64,000 nucleotides of DNA from Streptococcus merionis DSM 19192 (GTDB taxonomy: Bacteria > Bacillota > Bacilli > Lactobacillales > Streptococcaceae): contig NZ_KB904538.1 of assembly GCF_000380085.1 (NCBI RefSeq), positions 272,187 through 336,186 of the forward strand, read 5' to 3'. Both the position numbers and the translations under genes were made by a program. Position 1 is the first letter of the stretch, and every line of letters begins with the position of its first letter. Shown here one piece after another: positions 26,316-35,624 of the stretch. The notes beneath the pieces are model-generated. The model saw nothing but the letters and a program-made list of their open reading frames with translations, was not told where the DNA came from and searched no databases.

Positions 26316-26903
26316 TTATTTCCTTTGTAAAATGGTCCGAACACGCTGTTTTAGGTCAGGTAAAACCTCATCGGTAAACCAAGGATTCTTAGCCATCCAA
26401 AGCTGGTTTCTAGGAGACGGGTGAACCAGTGGAAAATACTTAGGCAAGTAGGATTGGTAGTTTTTAACTGTCTCTGTTAAGGTGACAGTCTTTTTCTGAT
26501 TCAGGTAATACTGCTGAGCATAGCTCCCAACAAGGCAAATCAGGTCCACATTTGGCATAAGCGCTAACAGCTGAGGATGCCATTTGGGTGCAAAATCCGG
26601 ACGCGGTGGCAAGTCACCAGATTTTCCTGAACCTGGAAAGTAAAAATCCATAGCTAGCACACCAAACAAGCCTGATCGATAAAAAGTTTCCTCATCAACA
26701 CCCAGCCAATCGCGCAGACGATCGCCCGATTTATCCTTAAAATAAAGCCCCGCCTCCTGAGTTTTCAAGCCCGGCGCTTGCCCGATAATGACAATCCTCG
26801 CCGTTTCAGGTGCTGCAAAAAGAGGAGCAATTCCTGCTTCTGTGAAAAAGCGATTGGCAGGATCTGCCATGATAGCCTGCTTGATTTGTTCTTGTGGTGT
26901 CAT
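26316..26903 (-). CDS. Uracil-DNA glycosylase-family protein
   Basis: This 195-residue protein has the UDG-superfamily fold signatures: VIIGQAPGLKTQEAG near 38 (motif A, with the GQAPG water-activating loop) and LVHPSPRN near 160 (motif B). LGVDEETFYRSGLFGVLAMDFYFPG lies in between (key positions 70-95). By family it removes uracil or related damaged bases from DNA. It belongs to a short uracil-DNA glycosylase-like subgroup rather than Ung family 1. AAAGG precedes ATG. Confidence 0.85.
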   Translation of the reverse strand: MTPQEQIKQAIMADPANRFFTEAGIAPLFAAPETARIVIIGQAPGLKTQEAGLYFKDKSGDRLRDWLGVDEETFYRSGLFGVLAMDFYFPGSGKSGDLPPRPDFAPKWHPQLLALMPNVDLICLVGSYAQQYYLNQKKTVTLTETVKNYQSYLPKYFPLVHPSPRNQLWMAKNPWFTDEVLPDLKQRVRTILQRK

Positions 26904-27056
26904 GCGAAACCTTTCCTATACTGAGATAGGTATACTGATAGCTTTCCCTATCTAACAAAACGAATGTCTCTTAACCTTTAATGACTAAAGTAACTAGATA
27001 AAACCCAATTTGTGAACTATACTATTAGTGATAAATTCATTAAGGAGTGAATTAAA

Positions 27057-27452
27057 ATGAAAGATTTAAGAAAAAAGGTTGTTTTAGCAGGTTTGCTGCG
27101 TAGTGGTATCGTTCTCCTCATTATGGGAGTGGGAACTTACTTTACCTATCAAAGCGGTGATACCAAACAATATCACCAAATGCTTGCTGTAACTGTCATA
27201 TCAAGTTCAGTTGCTGGAGCTAGCGCCATTTATGACTATGATGTTTGGTCAGTTAAAAAGAAAATTGTGGTTCACACTATTTGTATGCTACTGACCGTTT
27301 ATCCTAGTTTGATTTATAGCGGCTGGTATGACACAACAAGCGCTTGGGGATATCTAATGGCACTTCTTTCTTTTATAGCCTTTGGCCTTATCTTTTGCAC
27401 AATAGGTTATCTTGTTAGTAAGTATATTCTTAAAAATATCCCTGAAAAATAA
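27057..27452 (+). CDS. DUF3021-like four-helix membrane protein
   Basis: This 131-residue protein has four hydrophobic helices (about 12-30, 42-58, 70-88, 98-124). The arrangement, with YDYDVWSVKKKIVVHTICML near 60, resembles the DUF3021 family found in streptococci and lactobacilli. Members are often encoded with LytTR regulators, but none is seen here. Shine-Dalgarno AAGGAG. Function unknown. Confidence 0.72.
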   Translation: MKDLRKKVVLAGLLRSGIVLLIMGVGTYFTYQSGDTKQYHQMLAVTVISSSVAGASAIYDYDVWSVKKKIVVHTICMLLTVYPSLIYSGWYDTTSAWGYLMALLSFIAFGLIFCTIGYLVSKYILKNIPEK

Positions 27453-27567
27453 AGAGAGTGAGACGACAAAATCGCATTTCTACGAAATTACAGATTTTTA
27501 TTTGTATCCTTCAAAGATTACATGCTTTTGGGGTGTGGGCGAAGCTATCTGTCCCACTCTCTTTTTG
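27453..27567. repeat. Intergenic hairpin element acting as terminator
   Basis: AGAGAGTGAGAC pairs with GTCCCACTCTCT, followed by TTTTT on the plus strand. The ~85-nt loop contains a GATTACATG block shared with the copy at 38516. It separates convergent genes. Confidence 0.65.
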
Positions 27568-27603
27568 CTCTCCTTTTTTATAAAACCACTCACTCTTTAT
27601 AGC

Positions 27604-29016
27604 TTACTTAATCAATTCGTAAATAGCCTCTGCATAAATCGCAGCTGCTCGGTAGAGGTCTTCCACTTCCACAAATTCATTGGCCTGGTGCATGGTATCT
27701 GTGTAACCTGGGAACATTGCACCGTAAGCAACGCCGCGTTTGAGGAGACGGCCAAAAGTTCCCCCGCCAATGATTTGCTCATAGCCCCTAAGACCGGTGT
27801 GTCGTTCATAAACATCTAGAAGGGTTGACACCAATGGATCTTCCATCGGCACATAATGCGGAGTATGCCCCGTACTTGATAGGGTTACGCTAGCGACACC
27901 ATCAAGCTTCTCTAGCTGAGCCTGAATGATTTCAGGACTTGTTCCTTGCGGGTAACGGAAGTTGAGGGCAATGGTGTTGTCATCAGCAGTCACATCGTAC
28001 TTAAAGACGCCTGCGTTCATGGTCAATTGCCCCATACGCTCGTCTGTATAGGCCACACCTATTTTCTCAGCATAATGGTCTTCCAAAAGAAGCTGACCAG
28101 CCAGTTTCAGGTAGTCTGCTGCTGGACCTGCAAAAGCAAAATCGGAAAGAAATGCTGCTAGGTAAGTTGCGCCATTGATCCCTGCTTCAGGGTGAGCACC
28201 GTGAGCAGATTTACCAACAATGGTCACTTGAAGCTGACCATTTGTCAAACGCTCTACCTGAGCAGAAGTCACCGGCTGTTCTGCCACAAAAGCGTCCAGC
28301 TTGCCTTGTAAGTCATCACTAGTCACAGCACCTGAAATCACAGCTGTCGCTGATTCAGGTACCATGTTTTCGCGCAAGCCCCCTTTAAAGCTATGCAAAA
28401 CGACATCGCCTTCATTTTGTCCTGCAAAATGGAGATAGGCCGTAATATTTCCCTTCTCTCCATTGATAATCGGAAATTCTGCATCTGGTGAGAAACCAAA
28501 ATCTGGCTCAGGCAGACCAACATGCTCAAAGTAATAATCCATATCTGCCCAGCCTGATTCTTCATCCGTACCGACAACGAAACGGACCTTTTTCGACACT
28601 GGCAAACCTAAATCCTTGATAATCTTGAGACCATAGTAACAGGCAACGGTTGGCCCCTTGTCATCAGATGAGCCGCGCGCATAGAGCTTACCGTCCTTGA
28701 TAACAGGGCTGTAAGGATCCGTATCCCAGCCAGATCCAGCTGGCACCACATCCAAGTGAGCAAAAATGCCTAGCTCTTCCTCACCCTCACCAAAGGTGAA
28801 ATGACCAGCATAGTTGTCTACATTTTTCGTCTCGTAACCATCGCGCTCCGCGATTTCTAGGAATTTCTCCAAAGCTTTAACAGGACCAGGCCCAAAGGGA
28901 TGCTGGGCATCAGCTTTGTTGTCATCACGCTCTGAATTAATCTTCAAAAGCGTGAACAAATCCGCCATCATGGCTTCACGACGTTTCTCTACTTCTGCTT
29001 TAAAATCAATTGTCAT
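27604..29016 (-). CDS. pepV: Xaa-His / broad dipeptidase PepV
   Basis: PepV is a cytoplasmic M20-family zinc dipeptidase that hydrolyses dipeptides taken up by peptide transporters. The 470-residue length matches the family. Metal-binding and catalytic stretches are visible: AHLDVVPAGSGW near 85, GSSDDKGPTVACYYG near 115, GTDEESGWADMDYYF near 148 and the C-terminal GGGTFGRLLKRGVAYG with DTMHQANEFVEV near 450. It lies 9 nt after the nitroreductase gene, likely one transcript. Confidence 0.95.
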   Translation of the reverse strand: MTIDFKAEVEKRREAMMADLFTLLKINSERDDNKADAQHPFGPGPVKALEKFLEIAERDGYETKNVDNYAGHFTFGEGEEELGIFAHLDVVPAGSGWDTDPYSPVIKDGKLYARGSSDDKGPTVACYYGLKIIKDLGLPVSKKVRFVVGTDEESGWADMDYYFEHVGLPEPDFGFSPDAEFPIINGEKGNITAYLHFAGQNEGDVVLHSFKGGLRENMVPESATAVISGAVTSDDLQGKLDAFVAEQPVTSAQVERLTNGQLQVTIVGKSAHGAHPEAGINGATYLAAFLSDFAFAGPAADYLKLAGQLLLEDHYAEKIGVAYTDERMGQLTMNAGVFKYDVTADDNTIALNFRYPQGTSPEIIQAQLEKLDGVASVTLSSTGHTPHYVPMEDPLVSTLLDVYERHTGLRGYEQIIGGGTFGRLLKRGVAYGAMFPGYTDTMHQANEFVEVEDLYRAAAIYAEAIYELIK

Positions 29017-29025
29017 CTTTTCTCC

Positions 29026-29628
29026 TTACCTTATCTCAATAATCTCATCTACTGGCAAACGATAGCTTGGTTCTGGCTGGTCATCACTATAGCCAATCGT
29101 GAACAAGAGTTCTGGACGAAAACGCGTATCAATGTCCAAAACCTCATTCAGCTTAGACTTGTCAAATCCTAGCAAGATGTTACTAGCGATTTTCTGGTCA
29201 GTTAAAGCCAGCACAAAGTTCATAGCCACAAAACCTGCATTGATAGCCAAGTACTCTCCCTTAGTCTTCTCATCAAAGGCCGAAAAACGCGTTGGCAAAA
29301 CCTTGATGAAGTATTCTAAAAATTCCTCGGACAAGTCCTTGACGCCAATACGGGCAATCTTGCGCGAGCGCCTTTCCAAGGCTGTGTCTGAAAAAAGCGC
29401 AACCACCAGCTGGGCATTAGCCACTTGACCCGCATTCCCACCAAAAGCCAAGGGAACAAGCTGATCCTTGCGCTCTTTGACAATGACAAATTTCCAGGAC
29501 TGAATGTTGTTGGCACTCGGTGCTAAGGTCGCAACCTCAATCGCCGTTCGAACATCCTTAACATCCACCGGCTTGTCATTAAAGATTTTATAAGCATGAC
29601 GCTTCTTGTTAAGCTCTAAAAATTTCAT
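29026..29628 (-). CDS. Nitroreductase-family flavoprotein
   Basis: This 200-residue FMN-dependent NAD(P)H oxidoreductase shows the family's N-terminal RHAYKIFNDKPVD block and the FMN-binding ATLAPSANNIQSWKFVIV near 32-50. A C-terminal LLFTIGYSDDQPEPSYRLP closes the domain. Physiological substrates are unknown. It is the first gene of a pair with pepV and is divergent from a LysR regulator, which may control it. Confidence 0.9.
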   Translation of the reverse strand: MKFLELNKKRHAYKIFNDKPVDVKDVRTAIEVATLAPSANNIQSWKFVIVKERKDQLVPLAFGGNAGQVANAQLVVALFSDTALERRSRKIARIGVKDLSEEFLEYFIKVLPTRFSAFDEKTKGEYLAINAGFVAMNFVLALTDQKIASNILLGFDKSKLNEVLDIDTRFRPELLFTIGYSDDQPEPSYRLPVDEIIEIR

Positions 29629-29767
29629 AGGCCTTCCTTCTTAAGAATTATTTAGACCCATTTTATCATTTTTTGAGGATTATTTCAGATTCTAAGACAG
29701 GTCTTGGATTTTTAGCGGTTCTTTTTTTAAAAAATGGCAGAGCTTTCAGCTTGTTTGGCCAAGACTA

Positions 29768-29776
29768 TGCTATACT
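29768..29776 (+). promoter_or_regulatory. Extended -10 promoter of the LysR-type gene
   Basis: TGCTATACT lies 29 nt before the ATG. Confidence 0.55.
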
Positions 29777-29805
29777 AATAGTGAATACTGAAAGGACTTC
29801 TAACC

Positions 29806-30633
29806 ATGGATTTAGAACACCTCCGACAGCTCATCGCCTTTGCAGAATACGGAACACTCTCACGCACTGCTGAAAAATTATTACTTTCCCAACCCGCACT
29901 GACCCGCAACATGCAGCGCTTAGAAGCGGATTTGGGCGTCACTCTCTTTCACCGCAAAAAGAACAAGTTGAGCCTGACTGAGACAGGGCAGTTGGCTGTC
30001 AAGCAAGGACAAATGCTTCTTGAACACATTCAAGCCTATCAAGCACAGCTCCAAAATTTTGAAAATCATCGAACCAAGCTGTATATCGGAGTCTGCGCAC
30101 CAGGTCCCATCTATGAATTGAGAGATATTTGGGAGCAGAAAAAATTGCCTCAAGAATTTGAGACAGAGATTCGTGAACAAGACAGCTTGGTGAAAGGCTT
30201 GCTGGATAAGACCTATCAGATTATCGTGACAGACCAAGTTATCGAAAAAAGTGATGTCATCAGTCAGATTTTTTTCAAAGAGCAGCTCCATCTCTCCATT
30301 CCAACGAATCATCCATTGGCTGACAGAAAAAGTATTGCTCTGCGCGAACTCAATCATTTGACTATGCTTTTGAGAGCGGATTTGGGCATTTGGGACCGTT
30401 TAGTTGACTCCCTCAGACAGACCACTTTTATCCGTCAGTCTGATAGTGAAACATTTGACAGCCTAGTTCAGGCTTCTAACCTCCCACATTTTACGACCAA
30501 TATCACTCAGCTCTACGGAAAATTACCTGAAAATCGCATTCATATTCCGATTACGGATTCTCAAGCAACTGTGACTTTTTATCTTAATGTCTTGAAAGAG
30601 AATCAGAGATTACTAGAACTAATTTTAGAGTAG
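29806..30633 (+). CDS. LysR-family transcriptional regulator
   Basis: This 275-residue LTTR has a winged helix-turn-helix at residues 1-60 (LRQLIAFAEYGTLSRTAEKL then LSQPALTRNMQRLEADLG) and a shortened effector-binding domain starting near 88. AAAGGAC lies upstream of ATG. By family it would regulate the divergent nitroreductase-pepV pair; the effector is unknown. Confidence 0.9.
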   Translation: MDLEHLRQLIAFAEYGTLSRTAEKLLLSQPALTRNMQRLEADLGVTLFHRKKNKLSLTETGQLAVKQGQMLLEHIQAYQAQLQNFENHRTKLYIGVCAPGPIYELRDIWEQKKLPQEFETEIREQDSLVKGLLDKTYQIIVTDQVIEKSDVISQIFFKEQLHLSIPTNHPLADRKSIALRELNHLTMLLRADLGIWDRLVDSLRQTTFIRQSDSETFDSLVQASNLPHFTTNITQLYGKLPENRIHIPITDSQATVTFYLNVLKENQRLLELILE

Positions 30634-30744
30634 ATTGAAACAAGATTAGGACAAACTTATCTCTAAATACAGGCATCATCTAGCATACCTTTCTGAAATA
30701 AAGTTGGATCGCTCTTGATTCAATCAATGTTATAAAAGCAAAAA

Positions 30745-30771
30745 AACGATGAGCTAGCTTTTCTCATCGTT
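30745..30771. terminator. Bidirectional terminator
   Basis: AACGATGAG / CTCATCGTT (9 bp) has TTTTC on one side and TTTTTT on the other. It lies between convergent genes; the rest of 30634-30886 shows nothing further. Confidence 0.85.
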
Positions 30772-30886
30772 TTCTGATTGATTTAAGTTGTTTTCCATTT
30801 CCTAAAAGACTGCTTAACAGCGACTAGCAAAACCATCGCAGGGCTTCAGGACAAGTTAACAACGTAACTTTTGATTTCTAGAAGTA

Positions 30887-31930
30887 TTAATCCACCAAAA
30901 GCATAGCCTTAATGGTCTTGCGATCAGCCATATCTTGATAGGCTTGATTGACATCGTCCAGATGGTAGGTTTGGGTAAAGACTTTACCAGGATTAATATC
31001 CCCGTCAAGAACCGCTTTAAGTAAAATTTGCTTGTTGTAGGTTGTCACTGATGCTGAGCCACCACCGACGATGATATTTTGAGCAAAAGTAGATCCCAGA
31101 GGGCGGTTGTTGTAGTGAGGAACACCGACAAAGCCAACCCGTCCGCCATTGTGGAGAACACCTAAGGCTTGATCCATAGCGGCTTCAGTTCCAACACATT
31201 CTAGGGCTGCATCTGCACCACCGCCAAGGATTTCGCGAACTTTGGCAATGCCCTCCTCACCACGCTCAGCAACAACTGCTGTTGCGCCAGATTCTAAGGC
31301 CATATCCTGACGATCTTTGTGTCGACTCATGAGCACAATCTGTGAAGCGCCACGCATTTTAGCAGCGATAACCGCGCATTGTCCAACAGCACCATCACCG
31401 ATAACAACGACCTTATCACCAGGTTTGACATCAGCTACACGTGCTGCATGATAACCTGTCGGCATGACATCAGCTAGTGTCAAAAGAGACTTGAGCATGC
31501 CTTCGGAGTAGTCAGATGGCTGACCCGGCACCTTAACAAGAGCCCAGTTAGCATGGTGAAAACGGATATACTGAGCTTGGAAGCCATGCGACCAGTTACT
31601 CATTCCCGGATGATTATCGCAAGTCCCGTCAAAACCAGCTCGACAGGCATCGCAATGACCACAGCCATGAGTAAAAGGCACAATGACAAAATCGCCTGGT
31701 TTAAAGGTGGTGATAGCAGATCCGACCTCTTCAATAATGCCGAGTGCCTCGTGACCACTATTTCCAGAATGCGCCTCCTTGTCATCACCATGCGAATAAG
31801 ACCAGAGATCAGACCCGCAAACACAGGAACGAACAATCTTAATGATGACATCATCAGCGTCTTGCAATTTTGGTTTTTCAACATCTTCCACAGTCATGAG
31901 ACCTGCTTTTTCAAAAATAGCTGTTTTCAT
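30887..31930 (-). CDS. Zinc-dependent alcohol dehydrogenase
   Basis: This 347-residue medium-chain dehydrogenase has the catalytic zinc site (SCVCGSDLW near 36 and GHEALGIIEEVG near 60), the four-Cys structural zinc loop (CGHCDACRAGFDGTC near 90) and the NAD(P) fold GDGAVGQCAVIAAKMRG near 175. It should oxidise an alcohol or reduce an aldehyde; the substrate is not evident. It opens an accessory redox block with three aldo/keto reductases. Confidence 0.9.
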   Translation of the reverse strand: MKTAIFEKAGLMTVEDVEKPKLQDADDVIIKIVRSCVCGSDLWSYSHGDDKEAHSGNSGHEALGIIEEVGSAITTFKPGDFVIVPFTHGCGHCDACRAGFDGTCDNHPGMSNWSHGFQAQYIRFHHANWALVKVPGQPSDYSEGMLKSLLTLADVMPTGYHAARVADVKPGDKVVVIGDGAVGQCAVIAAKMRGASQIVLMSRHKDRQDMALESGATAVVAERGEEGIAKVREILGGGADAALECVGTEAAMDQALGVLHNGGRVGFVGVPHYNNRPLGSTFAQNIIVGGGSASVTTYNKQILLKAVLDGDINPGKVFTQTYHLDDVNQAYQDMADRKTIKAMLLVD

Positions 31931-32061
31931 AAAGTTCCTCCATTCACTTTGCTTAATCTTTGTACTTTCCTTATTTTACAAGAAAATATGATTAAAAGCC
32001 AATATTTCTTAGTTGATTTTTACCATCGTTTTTAGTCATGATAACAGAAAATAACCGTCAA

Positions 32062-32916
32062 TCAGTCATGAATCTTATAGTTAGCTAGCAGATGCTCACC
32101 AATGCCTGGGGCTTCTGGATTGTGATTGCCGATACCCTTATCAAGCGCGCGGAGCTGGTCTAACTCCTCTGGCGTAAAGGCAATATCGAAGATATCTAAG
32201 TTGCTGACGATACGACTTGGGGTAACGGATTTGGGTAAGGTAATAAAGCCTTCTGCTACTTCAAAGGCAAGAATAATCTGTCCAGGATTTTTACCATATT
32301 TTTCAGCAAGCTGGACAATGACTGGTTCAGAAAGCAAGTCTGAATTGCCTTGTCCAAGCGGTGCCCAGCACTCGATTTTCACACCATCAGCTGACATGAC
32401 CTGACGCAGTTCCTTTTGTTGGAAATACGGATTGCATTCGACCTGATTGACAGCAGGTTTAGATTTGAATTGTGAAACGAATGCTTGGTAAAGTTTTGGT
32501 GTCATATTGCTCACACCGATGGATTTTAAAAGCCCAGCTTCCTTAGCTTCTTCTAAAGCCTGCCAAGCTCCGACGACATCACCATAGGGCTGATGAAGTA
32601 GGTATAAATCAATATAATCTAGACCTAATTTCTCTAAAGAGCTTTGGATACCTTTCTTGGCATTGTCATAGCCATAATCTTGCAACCATAATTTACTCGT
32701 CACAAAAATCTCTTCACGAGCTATGCCACTATCTCGCACTGCCTTGCCGACTTCTGCTTCATTGAAATAAGCTGCTGCTGTATCAATATGGCGGTAACCA
32801 GCCTTAAGAGCTTGACTGACGGCTTCATAGGTCGATCCGTCCGCTGGAATTTGAAAGACACCAAATCCGACAGCAGGAATAATATTGCCATCGTTTAATG
32901 TGATTGTTTTTGTCAT
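32062..32916 (-). CDS. Aldo/keto reductase (2,5-diketo-gluconate reductase type)
   Basis: This 284-residue NADPH-dependent (beta/alpha)8 reductase has the catalytic tetrad visible as DTAAAYFNE (Asp, Tyr), SKLWLQD (Lys) and YLLHQPYG (His). It starts MTKTITLNDGNIIPAVGFG with AAGGAG upstream at 32916; the longer frame is rejected. It shares roughly the layout of the AKR at 34348 but is clearly divergent. It follows a TMEM175-like gene by 17 nt. Confidence 0.9.
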   Translation of the reverse strand: MTKTITLNDGNIIPAVGFGVFQIPADGSTYEAVSQALKAGYRHIDTAAAYFNEAEVGKAVRDSGIAREEIFVTSKLWLQDYGYDNAKKGIQSSLEKLGLDYIDLYLLHQPYGDVVGAWQALEEAKEAGLLKSIGVSNMTPKLYQAFVSQFKSKPAVNQVECNPYFQQKELRQVMSADGVKIECWAPLGQGNSDLLSEPVIVQLAEKYGKNPGQIILAFEVAEGFITLPKSVTPSRIVSNLDIFDIAFTPEELDQLRALDKGIGNHNPEAPGIGEHLLANYKIHD

Positions 32917-32933
32917 AAAAATCTCCTTATCTT

Positions 32934-33494
32934 TTAAATCGAGTTGGGTAAAACAAGGATGAGAGCCGTTAATAAGACAGCCCACATCATAGCTTCTGGC
33001 CAAATGGTCAAAGTCAGAACTAATCCTGCCAGTTTGAGTACAATATCCCAGCGAATCCAGCGATTATGAGCTCTTGCTAAATCGGCAGACACAGCACCGT
33101 CGTGCAATTGTGCCACCTCATGATAGAGCCAGAGATTGGTTGCAGTGACCAAGAGGACAACTATACCATAAAAGCTCTGCGCCACACTGCTGTGAAAAGT
33201 CATGGAAACCAGACTCGTCACATAAGGAAAAAAGGATGAGAAAAAGAGTAACAGCAGAGAAATCCAAACAATCTTACGGTTAATAGTCTCTACCTCGTCC
33301 CAAGTATTATGGAGATTGACCCACATAGTGCCCAACCAGAAAAAAGAAATGGTGTAAGCAAAAAAGTTCATCCGTAAATCCCATAGAGCAGACCAAGAAA
33401 TGACCTGAGGACGCTCCAATTCAAGAACCAGTATGGTCATGATAATAGCTAGAACAGCGTCTGTAAAAGCTGTTAAACGTTCTTTGTTCATCAT
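32934..33494 (-). CDS. TMEM175/DUF1211-family membrane protein
   Basis: This 186-residue protein begins with RLTAFTDAVLAIIMTILVLEL, the FSD-like selectivity motif of TMEM175 potassium-channel proteins (here FTD). Five to six hydrophobic helices follow. Bacterial homologues conduct K+ weakly; the role here is unknown. It sits in the cupin-CMD-TMEM175-AKR operon, 9 nt after the CMD gene. Confidence 0.82.
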   Translation of the reverse strand: MMNKERLTAFTDAVLAIIMTILVLELERPQVISWSALWDLRMNFFAYTISFFWLGTMWVNLHNTWDEVETINRKIVWISLLLLFFSSFFPYVTSLVSMTFHSSVAQSFYGIVVLLVTATNLWLYHEVAQLHDGAVSADLARAHNRWIRWDIVLKLAGLVLTLTIWPEAMMWAVLLTALILVLPNSI

Positions 33495-33503
33495 TTTGAA
33501 ACG

Positions 33504-33830
33504 CTACTCCTTCTTGCCAAAAATCTCTTGAACAAGACCAAAGGCTGACCAGGCTTTAGGCCAACCGCAATAAAAGGCCAAATGAGTGATAACTTCAACG
33601 ATTTCTGCTTGGGTCAAGCCATTTTCTTGCCCCAGTTTGAGATGTGCTGGCAATTGCTCAAAGTTTCCAGCAGACATCAAAGCTGAAATAGTAATCAAGC
33701 TACGGTCTCTTGGTGATAATTCTTCTTCTCGTGACCACACTTGCCCAAAAAGAACATCATCATTAAAAGCTGCAAAAGTTGGTGCTAATTCTCCTAGACG
33801 ATCACGTCCTGCTGTTTGTTTTTTTGACAT
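33504..33830 (-). CDS. Carboxymuconolactone decarboxylase-family protein (AhpD-like)
   Basis: This 108-residue protein has the CMD-family core SPRDRSLITISALMSAGNFEQL near 40-60, an AHLKLGQENGLTQAEIVEVI helix and LAFYCGWPKAWSA near 85. The AhpD-type CxxC pair is absent, so peroxidase-reductant activity is unlikely. Such small proteins often accompany cupins and aldo/keto reductases in oxidoreductase operons. Confidence 0.87.
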   Translation of the reverse strand: MSKKQTAGRDRLGELAPTFAAFNDDVLFGQVWSREEELSPRDRSLITISALMSAGNFEQLPAHLKLGQENGLTQAEIVEVITHLAFYCGWPKAWSAFGLVQEIFGKKE

Positions 33831-33840
33831 TTGAATCTCC

Positions 33841-34248
33841 TTAAATCTCTGTATCTTTAACAGGAGCTAACCACTTTGTTGCTCCTTTTGTAATGGCCAA
33901 ATGGCTAAACCATGTATCATCTGTCGCGCCATGCCAATGCTTGACACCAGCTGGAAAAACGACTACATCACCGGGATTGAGAGTCTGCTTAGGTTGCCCA
34001 TCTATCTGAGCCCAGCCTTTGCCGCTGGTAGCAAGGATAATCTGAAATCCATCTGTATGAACATGCCAATTATTTTTTGTCCCCGGTGCAAAACTAACGT
34101 TAGCTACTGCCACATCAACAGAACCCTCAGGCTGAACAAGAGACTTCAAAAAACTATCGCCAGAAAAATACTCAGCGTAGGTCGTGTTCAAGTTTCCAAA
34201 ACCAAAAATATCATTTTTCACTTCTTGTTCAAACATCTTGTCTTCCAT
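33841..34248 (-). CDS. Cupin-domain protein
   Basis: This 135-residue single-domain cupin has motif 1 NNWHVHTDGFQIILATSGKG near 58 and motif 2 GDVVVFPAGVKHWHGA near 92, supplying the His-rich metal site. The related pairing of cupin with carboxymuconolactone decarboxylase is common, but substrates are unknown. It is the first gene of its operon; AGAAGG precedes ATG, and a palindrome lies 28 bp upstream. Confidence 0.88.
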   Translation of the reverse strand: MEDKMFEQEVKNDIFGFGNLNTTYAEYFSGDSFLKSLVQPEGSVDVAVANVSFAPGTKNNWHVHTDGFQIILATSGKGWAQIDGQPKQTLNPGDVVVFPAGVKHWHGATDDTWFSHLAITKGATKWLAPVKDTEI

Positions 34249-34275
34249 GTGTAACCTTCTTTCTGTTATTTTTAT

Positions 34276-34290
34276 TACATACCTTATGTA
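34276..34290. promoter_or_regulatory. Palindromic operator candidate of the cupin operon
   Basis: TACATA-CCT-TATGTA is a perfect 6+3+6 inverted repeat 28 bp upstream of the cupin start. No regulator gene lies beside it. Confidence 0.5.
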
Positions 34291-34347
34291 TTTATGCTCT
34301 TATATAAAAGACAAGGGAAAACCGGAGAAATCCCTAGTCTATCATTT

Positions 34348-35202
34348 TTAAAATGTCTTACCGACAAAGCTAGCAAGAAGCTCTACAGTCTTAGCCTGAC
34401 TATGGTCTGCAAAGACAGTTGTGTCGGTATTGAGCTCTGCTATCTTAGACATGTCAGCTTCTGTCAAAGCAAAATCAAAGATGTCAAAGTTTTGGCGGAC
34501 ACGGTCTGAATTGGCAGATTTGGAAAGTGAAACGATGCCGCGTTGCAACTGCCAGCGCAGCATAACCTGAGCAGTAGTTTTGTCATACTTGGCTGCAATC
34601 TCCTTGAGAACAGGATTGTTGAAGACGTCAAATTGCCCTTCCGCAAAAGCACCCCAGCTCTCAATTTGAATGCCTTTTTCAACCATATAGGCTTGCTCGT
34701 CCTCTTTTTGGTTAAAGACATGAACTTCAATCTGGTTGACCGCTGGAATAATCTCGTTAAAGAGGGAAAGGTTGGCCAGATGGTCAGATTTGAAGTTGGA
34801 GACACCGATAGCCTTGATTTTTCCTTCCTTGTAGAGTTCTTCTAAAGCACGCCAAGCCCCAAAGGTATCACCCACTGGTTGATGTAGTAGATAAAGGTCA
34901 ATGTAGTCTAAGTCAAGCTTGGCAAGGGAAGCTGCAAAAGCTGTCTTCGCGCCTTCATAGCTCATATGTTGAATGAAAACCTTAGTCGTGATAAAGAGTT
35001 CCTCGCGAGGCACACTTGCTGCCTTGATGGCTCGACCCACCGCTTCTTCATTACCGTAAGCTTCTGCTGTATCAATCAGGCGATAGCCTGTCTTGATGGC
35101 TGTTTCCACTACTTCTTGGCAGACTACTGGATCTGGGATTTGAAAGACACCAAAGCCGACTGCTGGCATTTTCACACCATTATTTAAAGTGACATATTCC
35201 AT
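34348..35202 (-). CDS. Aldo/keto reductase, second copy
   Basis: This 284-residue protein of the same family as the AKR at 32062 starts EYVTLNNGVKMPAVGFGVFQ. The tetrad residues are seen in DTAEAYGNEEAVG, TTKVFIQH and YLLHQPVGD. It lies about 100 nt after the cupin operon's promoter region on the same strand and reads towards it. Sequence differences from the other copy are spread over the whole length, so it is not a recent duplication. Confidence 0.9.
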   Translation of the reverse strand: MEYVTLNNGVKMPAVGFGVFQIPDPVVCQEVVETAIKTGYRLIDTAEAYGNEEAVGRAIKAASVPREELFITTKVFIQHMSYEGAKTAFAASLAKLDLDYIDLYLLHQPVGDTFGAWRALEELYKEGKIKAIGVSNFKSDHLANLSLFNEIIPAVNQIEVHVFNQKEDEQAYMVEKGIQIESWGAFAEGQFDVFNNPVLKEIAAKYDKTTAQVMLRWQLQRGIVSLSKSANSDRVRQNFDIFDFALTEADMSKIAELNTDTTVFADHSQAKTVELLASFVGKTF

Positions 35203-35230
35203 TTTTGTTTCTCCTTATTTTAAGATTTGA

Positions 35231-35624
35231 GGCCGTTGAAAAATCCGATGAAAAATGAGAAAACAGACGACAAGTCTCTGGACTTGAGGAAGTTTTTGAA
35301 TTTTATCGAGGATTTTAGGCCGTGTTCAGTTCTAAGATACAAAGGGCGTTTAGAAATGCGTTGGAAAATGGCGGTAAGTCAGCCATCTTTGATGGCGTCG
35401 ACGCACCCCGACCAAGACGACTAGGATTTTCACAGATGAAATCGAAGAAAATCCAGACGGCTACGGTCTTAGTCAGATATGACTAAATTTAGCATTTTAG
35501 CCCGTGTTCAGTTCTAAGATGCAAAGCCCGTTTAGATATCCGTTGAAAAATGAGAAGACAGACAACAACTCCAAAGGCTTGAGGAAGTCTTTGAGTTGTC
35601 TCTAGAATTTTAGGGCGTGTTCAA
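35231..35624. repeat. Tandem-like copies of an intergenic repeat (422-nt gap)
   Basis: Two units share CCGTTGAAAAATGAGAA (starting near 35250 and 35550 with variants), CTTGAGGAAGT (35284 and 35579) and ATTTTAGG plus CGTGTTCA (35312 and 35608). TTCAGTTCTAAGAT plus CAAAG (35325 and 35509) is also shared. A GCCATC / GATGGC hairpin lies at 35381-35395. No gene is present in 35203-35624. Confidence 0.65.
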
